From Acinetobacter bereziniae LMG 1003 = CIP 70.12 (lineage in GTDB: Bacteria > Pseudomonadota > Gammaproteobacteria > Pseudomonadales > Moraxellaceae), in contig NZ_KB849756.1 of the NCBI RefSeq assembly GCF_000368925.1, positions 1-64,000 of the forward strand: 64,000 nt of DNA, in the 5' to 3' direction. Below are positions 33,920 to 43,585 of the stretch, in pieces. The translations under genes were made by a program, and so were the position numbers. The notes under the pieces are model-generated. The model saw only the letters and a program-made list of their open reading frames with translations. It did no database searches and was not told where the DNA came from. Each line of letters starts with the position of its first letter. Position 1 is the first letter of the stretch.

Positions 33920-35071
33920 ATGATTCGAGATCAGGAAACACTTAACCAACTGGTAGATATGATTCGACAGTTTGTAGATGGTGTATTGATTCCTCATGAG
34001 AATGAAGTCGCAGAAACAGATCAGATTCCTCAAAAAATTATTGAGCAAATGCAAACTTTAGGTTTATTTGGACTCACAATTCCTGAGCAATATGATGGTC
34101 TTGGACTGACTATGGAAGAGGAAGTGACGATTGCATTTGAACTTGGTCGTACTTCCCCTGCTTTCCGTTCATTGATCGGTACCAATAACGGCATCGGTTC
34201 AAGCGGTTTAATCATTGACGGAACCGACACACAAAAATCATTTTTCTTACCTCGTCTAGCACGTGGAGAGCTAATCAGCTCATTTTGTCTCACAGAACCA
34301 GATGCAGGTTCAGATGCAGCTTCGCTCAAGACGACTGCCATTAAGGATGGTGATTTCTATATTTTAAATGGTACTAAACGCTTTATTACCAACGCACCAC
34401 ATGCAGGTGTATTCACAGTCATGGCGCGTACTAACCCTGAGATAAAAGGTTCTGGTGGAATCTCAGCGTTTATTGTGGATAGCACAACAGTAGGAATCTC
34501 TTTGGGTAAACAGGATCAAAAAATGGGACAAAAAGGTGCGCACACCTGTGATGTCATTTTTGAAAACTGTCGGATTCCTGCCTCTGCACTGATCGGTGGT
34601 GTCGAAGGCGTTGGCTTTAAAACAGCAATGAAAGTTCTAGATAAAGGGCGCTTACATATTGCTGCAATTAGTGTAGGTGCCGCTATCCGTATGTTGGATG
34701 ATGCGCTCAAGTTTGCGATTGAACGTAAACAGTTTGGTCAAGCGATTGCAGAATTTCAATTGATTCAAGCCATGCTTGCTGACTCTAAAGCTGAAATTTA
34801 TGCCGCCAAATGTATGGTCATAGATGCAGCTAGACAACGTGATGCTGGACAAAATGTCAGTACTGAAGCTTCATGCGCCAAAATGTTTGCGACTGAAATG
34901 TGTGGTCGTGTCGCAGATCGATGTGTACAGATTCACGGGGGTTCAGGTTATATCAGCGAATATGCGATTGAACGTTTTTATCGAGATGTGCGTTTATTCC
35001 GTCTTTATGAAGGAACAACTCAGATTCAGCAAATGATTATTGCCCGAAACATGATTCGTGCTGTGTCTTAA
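33920..35071 (+). CDS. Acyl-CoA dehydrogenase, copy 2, 383 aa
   Basis: It is a close duplicate of the enzyme at 23258, with FCLTEPDAGSDAASLKT, KRFITNAP and the catalytic E364 in YEGTTQIQ. Differences cluster in the first 60 residues and near residues 180-200 and 255-270, which may tune chain length. It starts a unit with an AAHS transporter (61 bp gap), mirroring the copy 1 arrangement. It probably oxidises a dicarboxylyl-CoA made by the type III CoA-transferase. Confidence 0.93.
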   Translation: MIRDQETLNQLVDMIRQFVDGVLIPHENEVAETDQIPQKIIEQMQTLGLFGLTIPEQYDGLGLTMEEEVTIAFELGRTSPAFRSLIGTNNGIGSSGLIIDGTDTQKSFFLPRLARGELISSFCLTEPDAGSDAASLKTTAIKDGDFYILNGTKRFITNAPHAGVFTVMARTNPEIKGSGGISAFIVDSTTVGISLGKQDQKMGQKGAHTCDVIFENCRIPASALIGGVEGVGFKTAMKVLDKGRLHIAAISVGAAIRMLDDALKFAIERKQFGQAIAEFQLIQAMLADSKAEIYAAKCMVIDAARQRDAGQNVSTEASCAKMFATEMCGRVADRCVQIHGGSGYISEYAIERFYRDVRLFRLYEGTTQIQQMIIARNMIRAVS

Positions 35072-35132
35072 TTAATTCTTCGGCACTTTAAAACGAATTA
35101 AAGTGCCATAAATCAAATGTAGGTAATGGATT

Positions 35133-36383
35133 ATGGCTACAAACTACACCACCTCTATCTCCCCAATACAACCCCACACTTGGAAAATTGCATTTATTTT
35201 TGCATTCTTGGCTTTGTTGGTCGATGGCGCTGATCTCATGCTGCTGTCTTATAGCCTAAACAGTATTAAAGCAGATTTTGGCTTAAGCTCAGTTCAAGCA
35301 GGTATGCTCGGTAGTTTTACGTTGGCGGGTATGGCTGTAGGGGGAATATTTGGAGGATGGGCATGTGATAAATATGGTCGAGTGCGTATTGTAGTACTTT
35401 CGATCCTAACTTTTTCACTCCTGACATGCGGATTAGGCTTTACCCAAAGTTTCCTAGAGTTTGGCTTACTGCGCTTTTTTGCTTCACTGGGTTTGGGTTC
35501 ACTTTATATTGCCTGTAATACTTTAATGGCTGAATATGTTCCGACGCGTTACCGTACAACCGTCTTAGGTACATTACAGGCAGGTTGGACAGTCGGTTAT
35601 ATCGTTGCAACCTTGCTTGCTGGTTGGATTATCCCAGATCATGGTTGGCGCATGTTGTTTTACGTTGCCATTGTCCCTGTATTGATTGCAATTTTGATGC
35701 ACCTACTTGTGCCAGAACCTTTAGCATGGCAAGAATCTCGCCTTAAACAGCCAGTCGTGACTCAAGATGTTGAAAAAACTTCTGCTTTCCAATTGATTTT
35801 TAAAGATAAGCGTAATCGTAATATGTTTATTTTATGGGCATTAACAGCAGGTTTCTTGCAGTTTGGTTATTATGGGGTCAATAACTGGATGCCATCCTAT
35901 TTAGAAAGTGAATTAGGAATGAAGTTCAAGGAAATGACCGCATATATGGTCGGTACTTATACTGCCATGATTCTTGGTAAAGTCCTTGCAGGGATGATGG
36001 CTGACAAATTGGGGCGCCGTTTTAGCTATGCATTTGGTGCAATTGGTACCGCAATTTTTCTTCCTTTGATTGTTTTTTACAATTCACCAAGCAATATTTT
36101 GTATCTTTTGATCGCTTTTGGATTCTTATATGGTATTCCATATGGTGTAAATGCAACATATATGACTGAAAGTTTCCCTACAGCGATTCGTGGTACAGCA
36201 ATTGGTGGCGCTTATAATGTGGGTCGACTTGGTGCTGCACTTGCGCCTGCAACGATCGGATTCTTGGCATCTGGTGGTTCTATTGGTTTGGGTTTTGTGG
36301 TTATGGGAGCTGCGTATTTAATTTGTGGCGTTATTCCTGCACTGTTTATCAAAGAAAAATTATATGATCCACAAAAGTCCTAA
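35133..36383 (+). CDS. AAHS-family MFS acid/H+ symporter, copy 2, 416 aa
   Basis: Twelve helices are present, with LLVDGADLMLLSYSLNSIK in helix 1 and GWACDKYGRVRIVV in loop 2-3. It aligns well with the transporter at 21905 over the whole length. It lacks that protein's extra N-terminal residues. It follows dehydrogenase copy 2 and ends at a strong terminator (36406-36433). It should import the acid degraded by this arm. Confidence 0.92.
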   Translation: MATNYTTSISPIQPHTWKIAFIFAFLALLVDGADLMLLSYSLNSIKADFGLSSVQAGMLGSFTLAGMAVGGIFGGWACDKYGRVRIVVLSILTFSLLTCGLGFTQSFLEFGLLRFFASLGLGSLYIACNTLMAEYVPTRYRTTVLGTLQAGWTVGYIVATLLAGWIIPDHGWRMLFYVAIVPVLIAILMHLLVPEPLAWQESRLKQPVVTQDVEKTSAFQLIFKDKRNRNMFILWALTAGFLQFGYYGVNNWMPSYLESELGMKFKEMTAYMVGTYTAMILGKVLAGMMADKLGRRFSYAFGAIGTAIFLPLIVFYNSPSNILYLLIAFGFLYGIPYGVNATYMTESFPTAIRGTAIGGAYNVGRLGAALAPATIGFLASGGSIGLGFVVMGAAYLICGVIPALFIKEKLYDPQKS

Positions 36384-36405
36384 ATTTTAAAATTTAACGA
36401 CCGTG

Positions 36406-36433
36406 AAGCCAGCTTAATTTTGCTGGCTTTTTT
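36406..36433 (+). terminator. Intrinsic terminator
   Basis: AAGCCAGC (36406-36413) pairs with GCTGGCTT (36422-36429) and is followed by T residues. It ends the dehydrogenase-transporter unit. Confidence 0.85.
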
Positions 36434-36517
36434 GTTGCTATCTTTTTGGATTTATTTATAAAATTGAGTTTTTTGTCGAGCTCTTTCATTTGATATTTTT
36501 ATTAAAATAATTTAAAG

Positions 36518-36532
36518 TACCGCTAAGCGAAA
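36518..36532. promoter_or_regulatory. Weak IclR-type site before the ETF-QO gene
   Basis: TACCGCT-A-AGCGAAA keeps the core CGCT-A-AGCG symmetry and the right half, 13 bp before the ETF-QO ATG. It is the weakest member of the set and could be chance. Confidence 0.4.
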
Positions 36533-36545
36533 TGGAATTTCTTTT

Positions 36546-38258
36546 ATGAATAATATACAACGCGAATCGATGGAGTTTGACGTCGTGATCGTAGGCGCAG
36601 GTCCTGCGGGTCTTTCTGCTGCGATTAAAATTCGTCAATTGGCTATTGAAAACAACCTTTCCGACCTTTCTGTCTGTGTGGTTGAAAAAGGCTCTGAAGT
36701 TGGTGCGCATATCCTTTCTGGTGCTGTACTTGAACCTCGTGCAATCAATGAACTTTTCCCTGACTGGAAAGAACAAGGCGCACCTTTAAATGTGCCTGTG
36801 ACTGAGGACAAGACTTATTTCCTCATGTCTGCTGAAAAGTCTCAAGAAGCACCGCATTGGATGGTTCCTAAAACCATGCACAACGATGGCAACTATGTCA
36901 TTTCATTGGGTAATGTTGTTCGTTGGTTGGGTCAAAAGGCTGAGGAATTAGAAGTTTCTATTTTCCCGGGCTTTGCTGCTTCAGAAATTCTTTATCATGA
37001 AGATGGTTCTGTAAAAGGGATTCAAACTGGTGATATGGGCGTTGGTAAAGATGGTGAACCGACGCATAACTTCACGCCTGGTTATGAACTTCATGCCAAA
37101 TATACGATTTTTGCAGAAGGTTGCCGTGGACATCTCGGTAAACGTTTAATTGCAAAATACAACTTAGATCAAGATGCTGATCCGCAACATTACGGTATCG
37201 GGATTAAAGAACTTTGGGAAATCGACCCTGCAAAACATAAACCAGGTTTGGTGATGCATGGTTCAGGTTGGCCTCTTGCTGAAACAGGTTCTTCAGGTGG
37301 ATGGTGGTTATATCACGCTGAAAACAACCAAGTGACTTTGGGTATGATTGTCGATTTATCTTATGAAAATCCACATATGTATCCATTTGCTGAAATGCAA
37401 CGTTGGAAAACACATCCACTGATCAAGCAATATCTTGAAGGTGGTAAGCGTATTTCTTATGGCGCACGTGCAGTTGTAAAAGGTGGTCTAAACTCACTGC
37501 CAAAATTGACTTTCCCGGGTGGATGCCTGATTGGTGATGATGCGGGTTTCTTAAACTTTGCTAAAATCAAAGGCTCTCATACCGCAATGAAATCAGGTAT
37601 GTTGTGTGGTGAGGCTGTATTTGAAGCAATCCAAGCAGGTCATGCAAAAGGTGGTGATTTAGCAATTGCTCGTGTGACTGAGGGTGAAGACTTCTTTGCG
37701 AAAGAGTTGACGGCATATACAGACAAATTCAACAATAGTTGGTTAAAAGAAGAGTTGCATCGTTCACGCAACTTTGGTCCTGCAATGCATAAATTCGGTT
37801 TATGGATGGGTGGCGCATTTAACTTTATCGACCAAAATATCTTTAAAGTTCCATTTACTTTACACGATCTTGTGCCTGACTTTAGTGCCTTGAAAACTGT
37901 AGATGCGTCTACCTTTAAACCGAACTATCCAAAGCTAGATGGTAAATTGACTTTTGACCGTTTGTCTTCTGTATTCGTTTCTAACACGGTACATGAAGAG
38001 AATCAGCCAGCACATTTAAAACTGACTGACCCAACGATTCCTGTAAATGTCAATTTACCCAAATGGGATGAGCCTGCTCAGCGTTACTGCCCTGCTGGTG
38101 TATATGAAATCATGGAAAATGATGATGGTTCTAAGCGCTTCCAGATTAATGCGGCAAACTGTGTTCACTGTAAGACGTGTGATATTAAAGATCCTTCACA
38201 AAACATCACATGGGTAACACCTGAGGGTGGTGGTGGTCCTAACTATCCAAATATGTAA
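36546..38258 (+). CDS. Electron transfer flavoprotein-ubiquinone oxidoreductase, 570 aa
   Basis: The FAD-binding motif VGAGPAGLSAAIKI (about residues 15-28) opens the protein. The C-terminus carries the 4Fe-4S ferredoxin domain: RYCPAGVYE then NCVHCKTCDIKDPSQNITW. It passes electrons from reduced ETF to ubiquinone at the inner membrane. It is the electron outlet for the three acyl-CoA dehydrogenases in this window. ETF subunit genes are not in the window. Its codon usage looks more optimised than that of its neighbours, as expected for a core gene. Confidence 0.95.
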   Translation: MNNIQRESMEFDVVIVGAGPAGLSAAIKIRQLAIENNLSDLSVCVVEKGSEVGAHILSGAVLEPRAINELFPDWKEQGAPLNVPVTEDKTYFLMSAEKSQEAPHWMVPKTMHNDGNYVISLGNVVRWLGQKAEELEVSIFPGFAASEILYHEDGSVKGIQTGDMGVGKDGEPTHNFTPGYELHAKYTIFAEGCRGHLGKRLIAKYNLDQDADPQHYGIGIKELWEIDPAKHKPGLVMHGSGWPLAETGSSGGWWLYHAENNQVTLGMIVDLSYENPHMYPFAEMQRWKTHPLIKQYLEGGKRISYGARAVVKGGLNSLPKLTFPGGCLIGDDAGFLNFAKIKGSHTAMKSGMLCGEAVFEAIQAGHAKGGDLAIARVTEGEDFFAKELTAYTDKFNNSWLKEELHRSRNFGPAMHKFGLWMGGAFNFIDQNIFKVPFTLHDLVPDFSALKTVDASTFKPNYPKLDGKLTFDRLSSVFVSNTVHEENQPAHLKLTDPTIPVNVNLPKWDEPAQRYCPAGVYEIMENDDGSKRFQINAANCVHCKTCDIKDPSQNITWVTPEGGGGPNYPNM

Positions 38259-38341
38259 TTTGGATGGCTGGTCTAGAGCTTTAGGGTTCTTTTACTCCAA
38301 TTTGTTGAGTGCATAAGCGCTTCATTTTTAATTATTTAGGT

Positions 38342-38369
38342 AAGCTTAGTTCCCAAGGGAGCTAAGCTT
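38342..38369. terminator. Long stem-loop between convergent genes
   Basis: AAGCTTAG (38342-38349) pairs with CTAAGCTT (38362-38369), extended by TCCC/GGGA. It lies between the convergent ETF-QO and outer-membrane protein genes. Confidence 0.65.
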
Positions 38370-38403
38370 GAAATGAATCTAATTCGAATTGAGTCCTCGT
38401 TTT

Positions 38404-39576
38404 TTAAAAATTATAGAACAATAAAATATTTAACAAACCTCTCCATCCGAGATCATCTCCTTGAGCAAAAGAATTTGCATTGCCACCAATAAATGGATCA
38501 TTTTTACTTAATAAATATTCAGCTGCTACAGAAAAATGACCTTTATCTGCTTGGATACCAAAGATATTTCTGTACGATCTTTCAAATTCACGAGGTTGTT
38601 TTTGCAGTGCACTATAAGTGAGATAAGGTGTGAGTGACCAACCATAAAGCACATCTTTCATCAGATAATTTACATCAAAAGTATAGAAACTTGCTTCATT
38701 GGCTAAATTGTAGGAACTATCAAAAGACCCGACCACTGCATAATCTCTCCCTAAACTGTCCAGATGAGTCACTTTGTTTCTACCGAGAGTTAATGTGACA
38801 TTGGCATTTTTATAATTGATTTTACTAAACGCAGACCATGCATTGCGGTGTCCAGTCTGTGAATCATTTTTATTTTCAATGTTAGAATACCAATACGAAG
38901 ATCCTAATTTTAAATTTAGATCAGGTTGATTCGATAAAGGAATTTCTTTTATCAAACGTGCAAGAAGCATGTTTTTTTCTTTTACATAGGGCTGATTTTT
39001 CTGATCTGGTTTAACATAATTCGCTGAATAATGGGCTGAATCTAAACTTTTACCTGTATAATTCCCTGCATCACGGGTAAAAAATGCCCCGTCAAATTTG
39101 GTTGTCGAATTGATATTTGAAGAATAGCGAATACCAAGATTATGCACATCTTCTAAGCCTGCATTAATGACCATTCCTCCAAACCAACTGGTTGACCAGC
39201 CCCGACCTGGACCAAATGGAATTTCCTGAATACCAAAGGTTATCGTATTGTCTTCACTTAACTTATAGCCGAGATTTGCATCTACTAGAGAAGAGAAATC
39301 ACATAATCTGTCGAATTGATAACAACGATATTCTAGCGCGCCGAAAATATTTTTAGCCTCATATTTGATGGCTAATTTTGCGGCATCAAATTTCAAATTA
39401 TGTTCACGATCATCTGTGTAATCTTTATCCATGATGTTTGCTCTCAGCCATCCTGAAATAGTCACTTCGCCCAAATCCGAATGTGCATCGCCAAAACGTA
39501 AATTCTCAGCGAAAAGGTCGGGTGAAAATGTAGATAAAGCACCACCAAGAAAAATATAAATTTTCCATTTTAACAT
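38404..39576 (-). CDS. Outer-membrane beta-barrel protein, 390 aa
   Basis: A signal peptide (about residues 1-23, ending DLFAE) is followed by alternating strands and a terminal phenylalanine (LLFYNF), the usual outer-membrane sorting signal. Many Tyr/Asn-rich hairpins and the length fit a 16- to 18-strand porin. No exact family is recognised. It precedes the AGCS transporter gene's 3' side (both minus strand, 114 bp gap), so it may let the same nutrient through the outer membrane. Confidence 0.8.
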   Translation of the reverse strand: MLKWKIYIFLGGALSTFSPDLFAENLRFGDAHSDLGEVTISGWLRANIMDKDYTDDREHNLKFDAAKLAIKYEAKNIFGALEYRCYQFDRLCDFSSLVDANLGYKLSEDNTITFGIQEIPFGPGRGWSTSWFGGMVINAGLEDVHNLGIRYSSNINSTTKFDGAFFTRDAGNYTGKSLDSAHYSANYVKPDQKNQPYVKEKNMLLARLIKEIPLSNQPDLNLKLGSSYWYSNIENKNDSQTGHRNAWSAFSKINYKNANVTLTLGRNKVTHLDSLGRDYAVVGSFDSSYNLANEASFYTFDVNYLMKDVLYGWSLTPYLTYSALQKQPREFERSYRNIFGIQADKGHFSVAAEYLLSKNDPFIGGNANSFAQGDDLGWRGLLNILLFYNF

Positions 39577-39690
39577 TCTAAAAATCCTTTAATATCAGTG
39601 CTAGGCTCTAAATATATTGCTTTTAAATGAACATAGCGTTTGATTGAAACTGTTTTTGTTTTTCGCCTATGCAATGCAGAGCGACTTTTT

Positions 39691-41172
39691 TTATTGCTTT
39701 TGATTTGCAGCCAAAGATGTTGCCTGAGCTTTTTTCAAATCTGCGTATTTTTCCCAATAGGTTGCATTTTTAATGTCGACTTTTCTTGGGTCAAAGACAG
39801 GGTCTTTGCCTGACTTACGTTGAATATCATAGTCTTTTAATACTTTAAGCAATGGCTTAGTTAATAAGATCAAAGCAATTAGATTTACATATGCCATACT
39901 TCCGAAAGTAATATCGCCCAACGCCCACATCGTTTCAGTGCTTGCAATACTGCCCATAAATAGGGCTGCTAAACTTGCAATTTTTGCAATGGTTTTAAAG
40001 ATCGGATATTTATTCTGACGATCAAAATATGCAATTCCAGACTCAGCGACATAGTAATATGTCATCAGTGTCGTAAAGGCAAAAACTAAAATCGCTAAAG
40101 AAATTAACCACGCTCCCCCTTGTTGAAAGACTGTTTGTAATGCCAGAGAAGTCCATTCTGCACCGGCAGGAATCCCTGGAACATATTCGACTAAGGGGGC
40201 GCTACTGCCTAGAGGGGAAACGTTATACATTCCTGTAATGAGGATCATTAAACCTGAACTGGTTAAAATCAATGCTGTCTCGAAGAAAATTGAAAATGCC
40301 TGAATTAGACCTTGTTTGACTGGATGAGAGGTCATGGCAGCAGCAGATGCAAAAGTAGATTCACCCGCGCCAGCTGCACTTGCAAAGACCGCGCGACGAA
40401 CACCCCAATTTACAGCTTGCCCAATAATAGCGCCAAACACAGCATCCATACCCAGTGCACTTTTTACGATTAAAACAAAAGTTTCAGGAATTTTGTCATA
40501 GTGAAAAATCAAAAGAATAACGGTTGCCAGTACATACATTGCAGACATTGTGGGGACAATCTTCTCAACAGCGCGAGCTATGCGTTTGACACCACCCCAA
40601 ATGATTAAGCCAATGCCTAAAGTGACAACAATTCCTGAAACATAAGGTGGTATTTGAAAGGTAGCTTTAAATGTCGTCGCAATGGTATTCATTTGAATAC
40701 CAGGCATCATCACTGTATAAGAGATAATAAGTACCCCAGCTGCAACAGCTGCGAATGGTTTAAGCTTTAAGCCACGATCTATATAAAAATGTACACCACC
40801 ATAGTATTGATCACCTTCTTTGAATTTGTAGAGCTGGGCAATGGTCGATTCACAAAATGCCAAAGCACCTGCAAGAAAGCCCATCACAATCATCCAAAAG
40901 ATTGCACCAGGACCGCCCATGCCAACTGCTAAGGCAACGCCTGCAATATTACCAACACCAATACGACCAGCTAATGCCATAAAAAGTGCTTGTCGTGGGG
41001 AAATTCCTGAATGATCTTCTTTCTTCTCACGAATCACATGAAACATTTCACGAAAATATCGGAATTGCACTCCTCGTGTGATCAGCGTGAAATATAGCCC
41101 TACGCCGAGTGCGAGATATACCAATGTATTACTCCATAGATAGCCTACTATGGTATTTATCAGTTGTTCCAT
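39691..41172 (-). CDS. AGCS-family sodium:amino acid symporter, 493 aa
   Basis: It has about eleven membrane helices with the AGCS marks AGRIGVGNIAGVALAVGMGGPGA and GFLAGALAFCESTIAQLYK. Relatives import alanine or glycine with Na+ or H+. Its upstream gap contains the same 27-bp operator as the hydroxyproline deaminase gene, so uptake of a proline-type imino acid is a reasonable inference. The substrate is not proven. Confidence 0.92.
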   Translation of the reverse strand: MEQLINTIVGYLWSNTLVYLALGVGLYFTLITRGVQFRYFREMFHVIREKKEDHSGISPRQALFMALAGRIGVGNIAGVALAVGMGGPGAIFWMIVMGFLAGALAFCESTIAQLYKFKEGDQYYGGVHFYIDRGLKLKPFAAVAAGVLIISYTVMMPGIQMNTIATTFKATFQIPPYVSGIVVTLGIGLIIWGGVKRIARAVEKIVPTMSAMYVLATVILLIFHYDKIPETFVLIVKSALGMDAVFGAIIGQAVNWGVRRAVFASAAGAGESTFASAAAMTSHPVKQGLIQAFSIFFETALILTSSGLMILITGMYNVSPLGSSAPLVEYVPGIPAGAEWTSLALQTVFQQGGAWLISLAILVFAFTTLMTYYYVAESGIAYFDRQNKYPIFKTIAKIASLAALFMGSIASTETMWALGDITFGSMAYVNLIALILLTKPLLKVLKDYDIQRKSGKDPVFDPRKVDIKNATYWEKYADLKKAQATSLAANQKQ

Positions 41173-41617
41173 AACTGTTACCTCATCCTTTCTATTTTTT
41201 ATAAATTAAATAGGTTTTGTTTTTTCAAGATGCAGAAATCCCTACATAATTTATGTATATTGATTTGTTTTACAGGTCGTGATATTGATGTTTTTTGAAT
41301 ATCTGACGTGTAAATCGCTAAATGTTTATAATCAGTGTTCTATTGCGAATTAATTTATTGTATTGCGTGTTTTTTAATTCTGTTTGCAAAATGAATATTC
41401 AAATCAGCGTATGTTAGATTTTCATGTCCTTACATTCAGAATTTCCTTTGTTACGACCATCTAAATACAATAAGTTCTGTCTCATAGTTATTCCTTTCAA
41501 GATTGATACAAGCATTCAATAAACACATTATTTGGACTAAATCCGTGGCTTGAAACTCAGCATAGATTTAGCGACTTTAGATGCTTATACACAGTTTATT
41601 TTATTGTTAAAATAAAT

Positions 41618-41644
41618 ATTGTGTACAATATTGCATACATTAAA
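41618..41644. promoter_or_regulatory. GntR operator copy 1, before the transporter gene
   Basis: The core TTGTGTACAATATTGCATAC is part of a 27-bp block repeated base for base at 47455-47481. It contains a GTAC palindrome and spaced ATAC halves like FCD-type GntR sites. The remainder of the 628-bp gap 41173-41800 is AT-rich, with a possible weak terminator (GGGC followed by T run on the minus strand, about 41730-41775). Confidence 0.8.
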
Positions 41645-41800
41645 AATATATTCATATCTCTAGATTGTCAACTATAAAAGTCATAAAACGACCAATAAAT
41701 CTTTTAAATAAGATGATGATTTAAAAATAAAAAAAGCCCAAAAAATCATAAGAATGACTTTCTAAGGCTTATTAAAAAATAAACTCAAAATTGTATTTTT

Positions 41801-42514
41801 TTAATTTGATACACTAATTTGATCGATTAAATTTTCTTTCATATGCTCCATAAAACGATCTCTAAATAATAAAGTATGGTGATGTGCTTCCTGTTCTGCT
41901 TTGTCCATATCTTTATTGGTAATTGCTGCAATTAGCTCTATATGATCTCTTTCCAAATGACTGTAATTTGCTGATTTGGCTAAATGATCAAAGTGTAGAT
42001 AAAACAGCCTTTGTCCTTCTTCCAATAAACGCTCATAATATTCTATTAAGAATGGATTTCTCCCCGCACGAGCAATGTCCATATGAAGTTGCTTATTTTG
42101 TTCAAGCATGAGGCGATAGTCGCCATCACGAGCAGCCTGAACATAAATTGCGTCAGTTTGTTTAATTTTTTCAATATCTTCGATCGTACAATTTGCTGCT
42201 GCCAATCGAGATACTGCGCGTTGTAATAAATCTAAGGCGCTGATGTATTTAGAAAAGTCCTGAAGGTTGAATGGTCGAACTATGGTGGTTCGATTCGCCA
42301 ACGTCGTGGCTAAACCTTCAGCAACTAAACGCGCCAACGCATCACGTACAGGTGAACGGGAAACTGCAAAGCGTTCAGCCAAAGATATTTCATCCAACTG
42401 AGTATTTGGTTTCAACTGTAAAGTTAAAATCTCCTCGCGGAGTTGATCATAAACATATTTCCCGTTGTGCCTTTTTTTCGATCCATCCGTTTCTTTTTTT
42501 ACTACACTATTCAT
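41801..42514 (-). CDS. GntR/FCD-family transcriptional regulator, 237 aa
   Basis: The ATG at 42514 (MNSVVKKETDGSKK) is used; the longer frame starts with GTG inside the epimerase end. The winged HTH is in YVYDQLREEILTLQLKPNTQ and SLAERFAVSRSPVRDALARL. The helical FCD ligand domain fills the rest. It is the last gene of the hydroxyproline group, 34 bp after the epimerase, and is the natural binder of the 27-bp operator found at 41618 and 47455. Confidence 0.92.
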   Translation of the reverse strand: MNSVVKKETDGSKKRHNGKYVYDQLREEILTLQLKPNTQLDEISLAERFAVSRSPVRDALARLVAEGLATTLANRTTIVRPFNLQDFSKYISALDLLQRAVSRLAAANCTIEDIEKIKQTDAIYVQAARDGDYRLMLEQNKQLHMDIARAGRNPFLIEYYERLLEEGQRLFYLHFDHLAKSANYSHLERDHIELIAAITNKDMDKAEQEAHHHTLLFRDRFMEHMKENLIDQISVSN

Positions 42515-42548
42515 AGGCTCGGTCTTACCCAATTTTAAATTCAGCCTA

Positions 42549-43574
42549 TTATATAATACCTTGCCCCCATGTATCACTTACCATAAAACCTTCTGCTAAA
42601 GGATCTGTTGGATCAACAGCCAATTGATGAAAGCCAAATAGCCATGCACGACCTGTAACGTTTGGAATAATGGCTGGATATTCACCAATTGTAGTATTTC
42701 TGACATATTTCACTTTAAACTGTCCGCCAATAATGGATTGTGAAATTAATTCATCCCCCAGTTGCACAAGCCCTCTTTTCACCATCGTTGCTAAATTAGC
42801 GGAGCTACCTGTACCACAGGGTGAACGATCAACTCTTCCAGGGGGTAAAGTTGTACAGGTCTGAACAGTTTTCTCATCTAAGCGATTTCGGAACATCACA
42901 TAGGTAATTTCATTGATATCCGGATATATAGGATGTTGCACTTTAAAATTGTTATTCATCAACTTTCTCAGTGTTATGCCCAATAACGCAAGTTTGTGTG
43001 CATTTTCAGGAGAAATCGTCAAGTTGACTTGATCAACATCAATGAGCGCATAATAAACACCACCAAAAGCAATATCGAATTGAATTTTTCCCAACCCATC
43101 AACCTCGATTTCTGCATCCAATTGTTCAACAAACGCTGGCATCATCTCTAAGCTAACGCTTTCACAGCGCCCATTTTTACAAGAAGCCTTTGCAGTCACA
43201 AGTCCAGCAGCAGTATCTAAAACAACAGAGGTAATCGGTTCTTGCATACTGATGATACCCATTTCCAATAATGCGGTCGTGACACAAATACAATTACTTC
43301 CAGACATAGGATGTGTTTTGTCTGCTTGAAAAATCGCAAAAGCAGCATCTGCATGAGCGACTGTGGGTGGGAGTAATAAATTGACTGAAATTTGTAAACA
43401 TCCACGCGGTTCTTGAATGACAAAACGTCTTAAGCTGTCATCCACTTCATTGAGATAGTTTACTTTTTCTGCCATTGTTAGACCCGGAATATTGATTACA
43501 CCACCCGTAATCACTTTCCCTACTTCGCCTTCACAATGCACATCGACAAGTTGTATCATTTTTTGCCAACGCAT
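42549..43574 (-). CDS. Proline racemase-family 4-hydroxyproline epimerase/dehydratase, 341 aa
   Basis: The two active-site positions of the family are Ser91 (HPMSGSNC) and Cys253 (VDRSPCGTGSS). Proline racemases and 4-hydroxyproline epimerases usually have Cys/Cys. Ser/Cys members are reported with trans-3-hydroxyproline dehydratase and weak epimerase activity. Context with D-amino-acid dehydrogenase, DapA-like deaminase and aldehyde dehydrogenase genes favours hydroxyproline catabolism. A good AAGGAA binding site precedes the ATG. Confidence 0.9.
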   Translation of the reverse strand: MRWQKMIQLVDVHCEGEVGKVITGGVINIPGLTMAEKVNYLNEVDDSLRRFVIQEPRGCLQISVNLLLPPTVAHADAAFAIFQADKTHPMSGSNCICVTTALLEMGIISMQEPITSVVLDTAAGLVTAKASCKNGRCESVSLEMMPAFVEQLDAEIEVDGLGKIQFDIAFGGVYYALIDVDQVNLTISPENAHKLALLGITLRKLMNNNFKVQHPIYPDINEITYVMFRNRLDEKTVQTCTTLPPGRVDRSPCGTGSSANLATMVKRGLVQLGDELISQSIIGGQFKVKYVRNTTIGEYPAIIPNVTGRAWLFGFHQLAVDPTDPLAEGFMVSDTWGQGII

Positions 43575-43585
43575 AATTCATTTCC

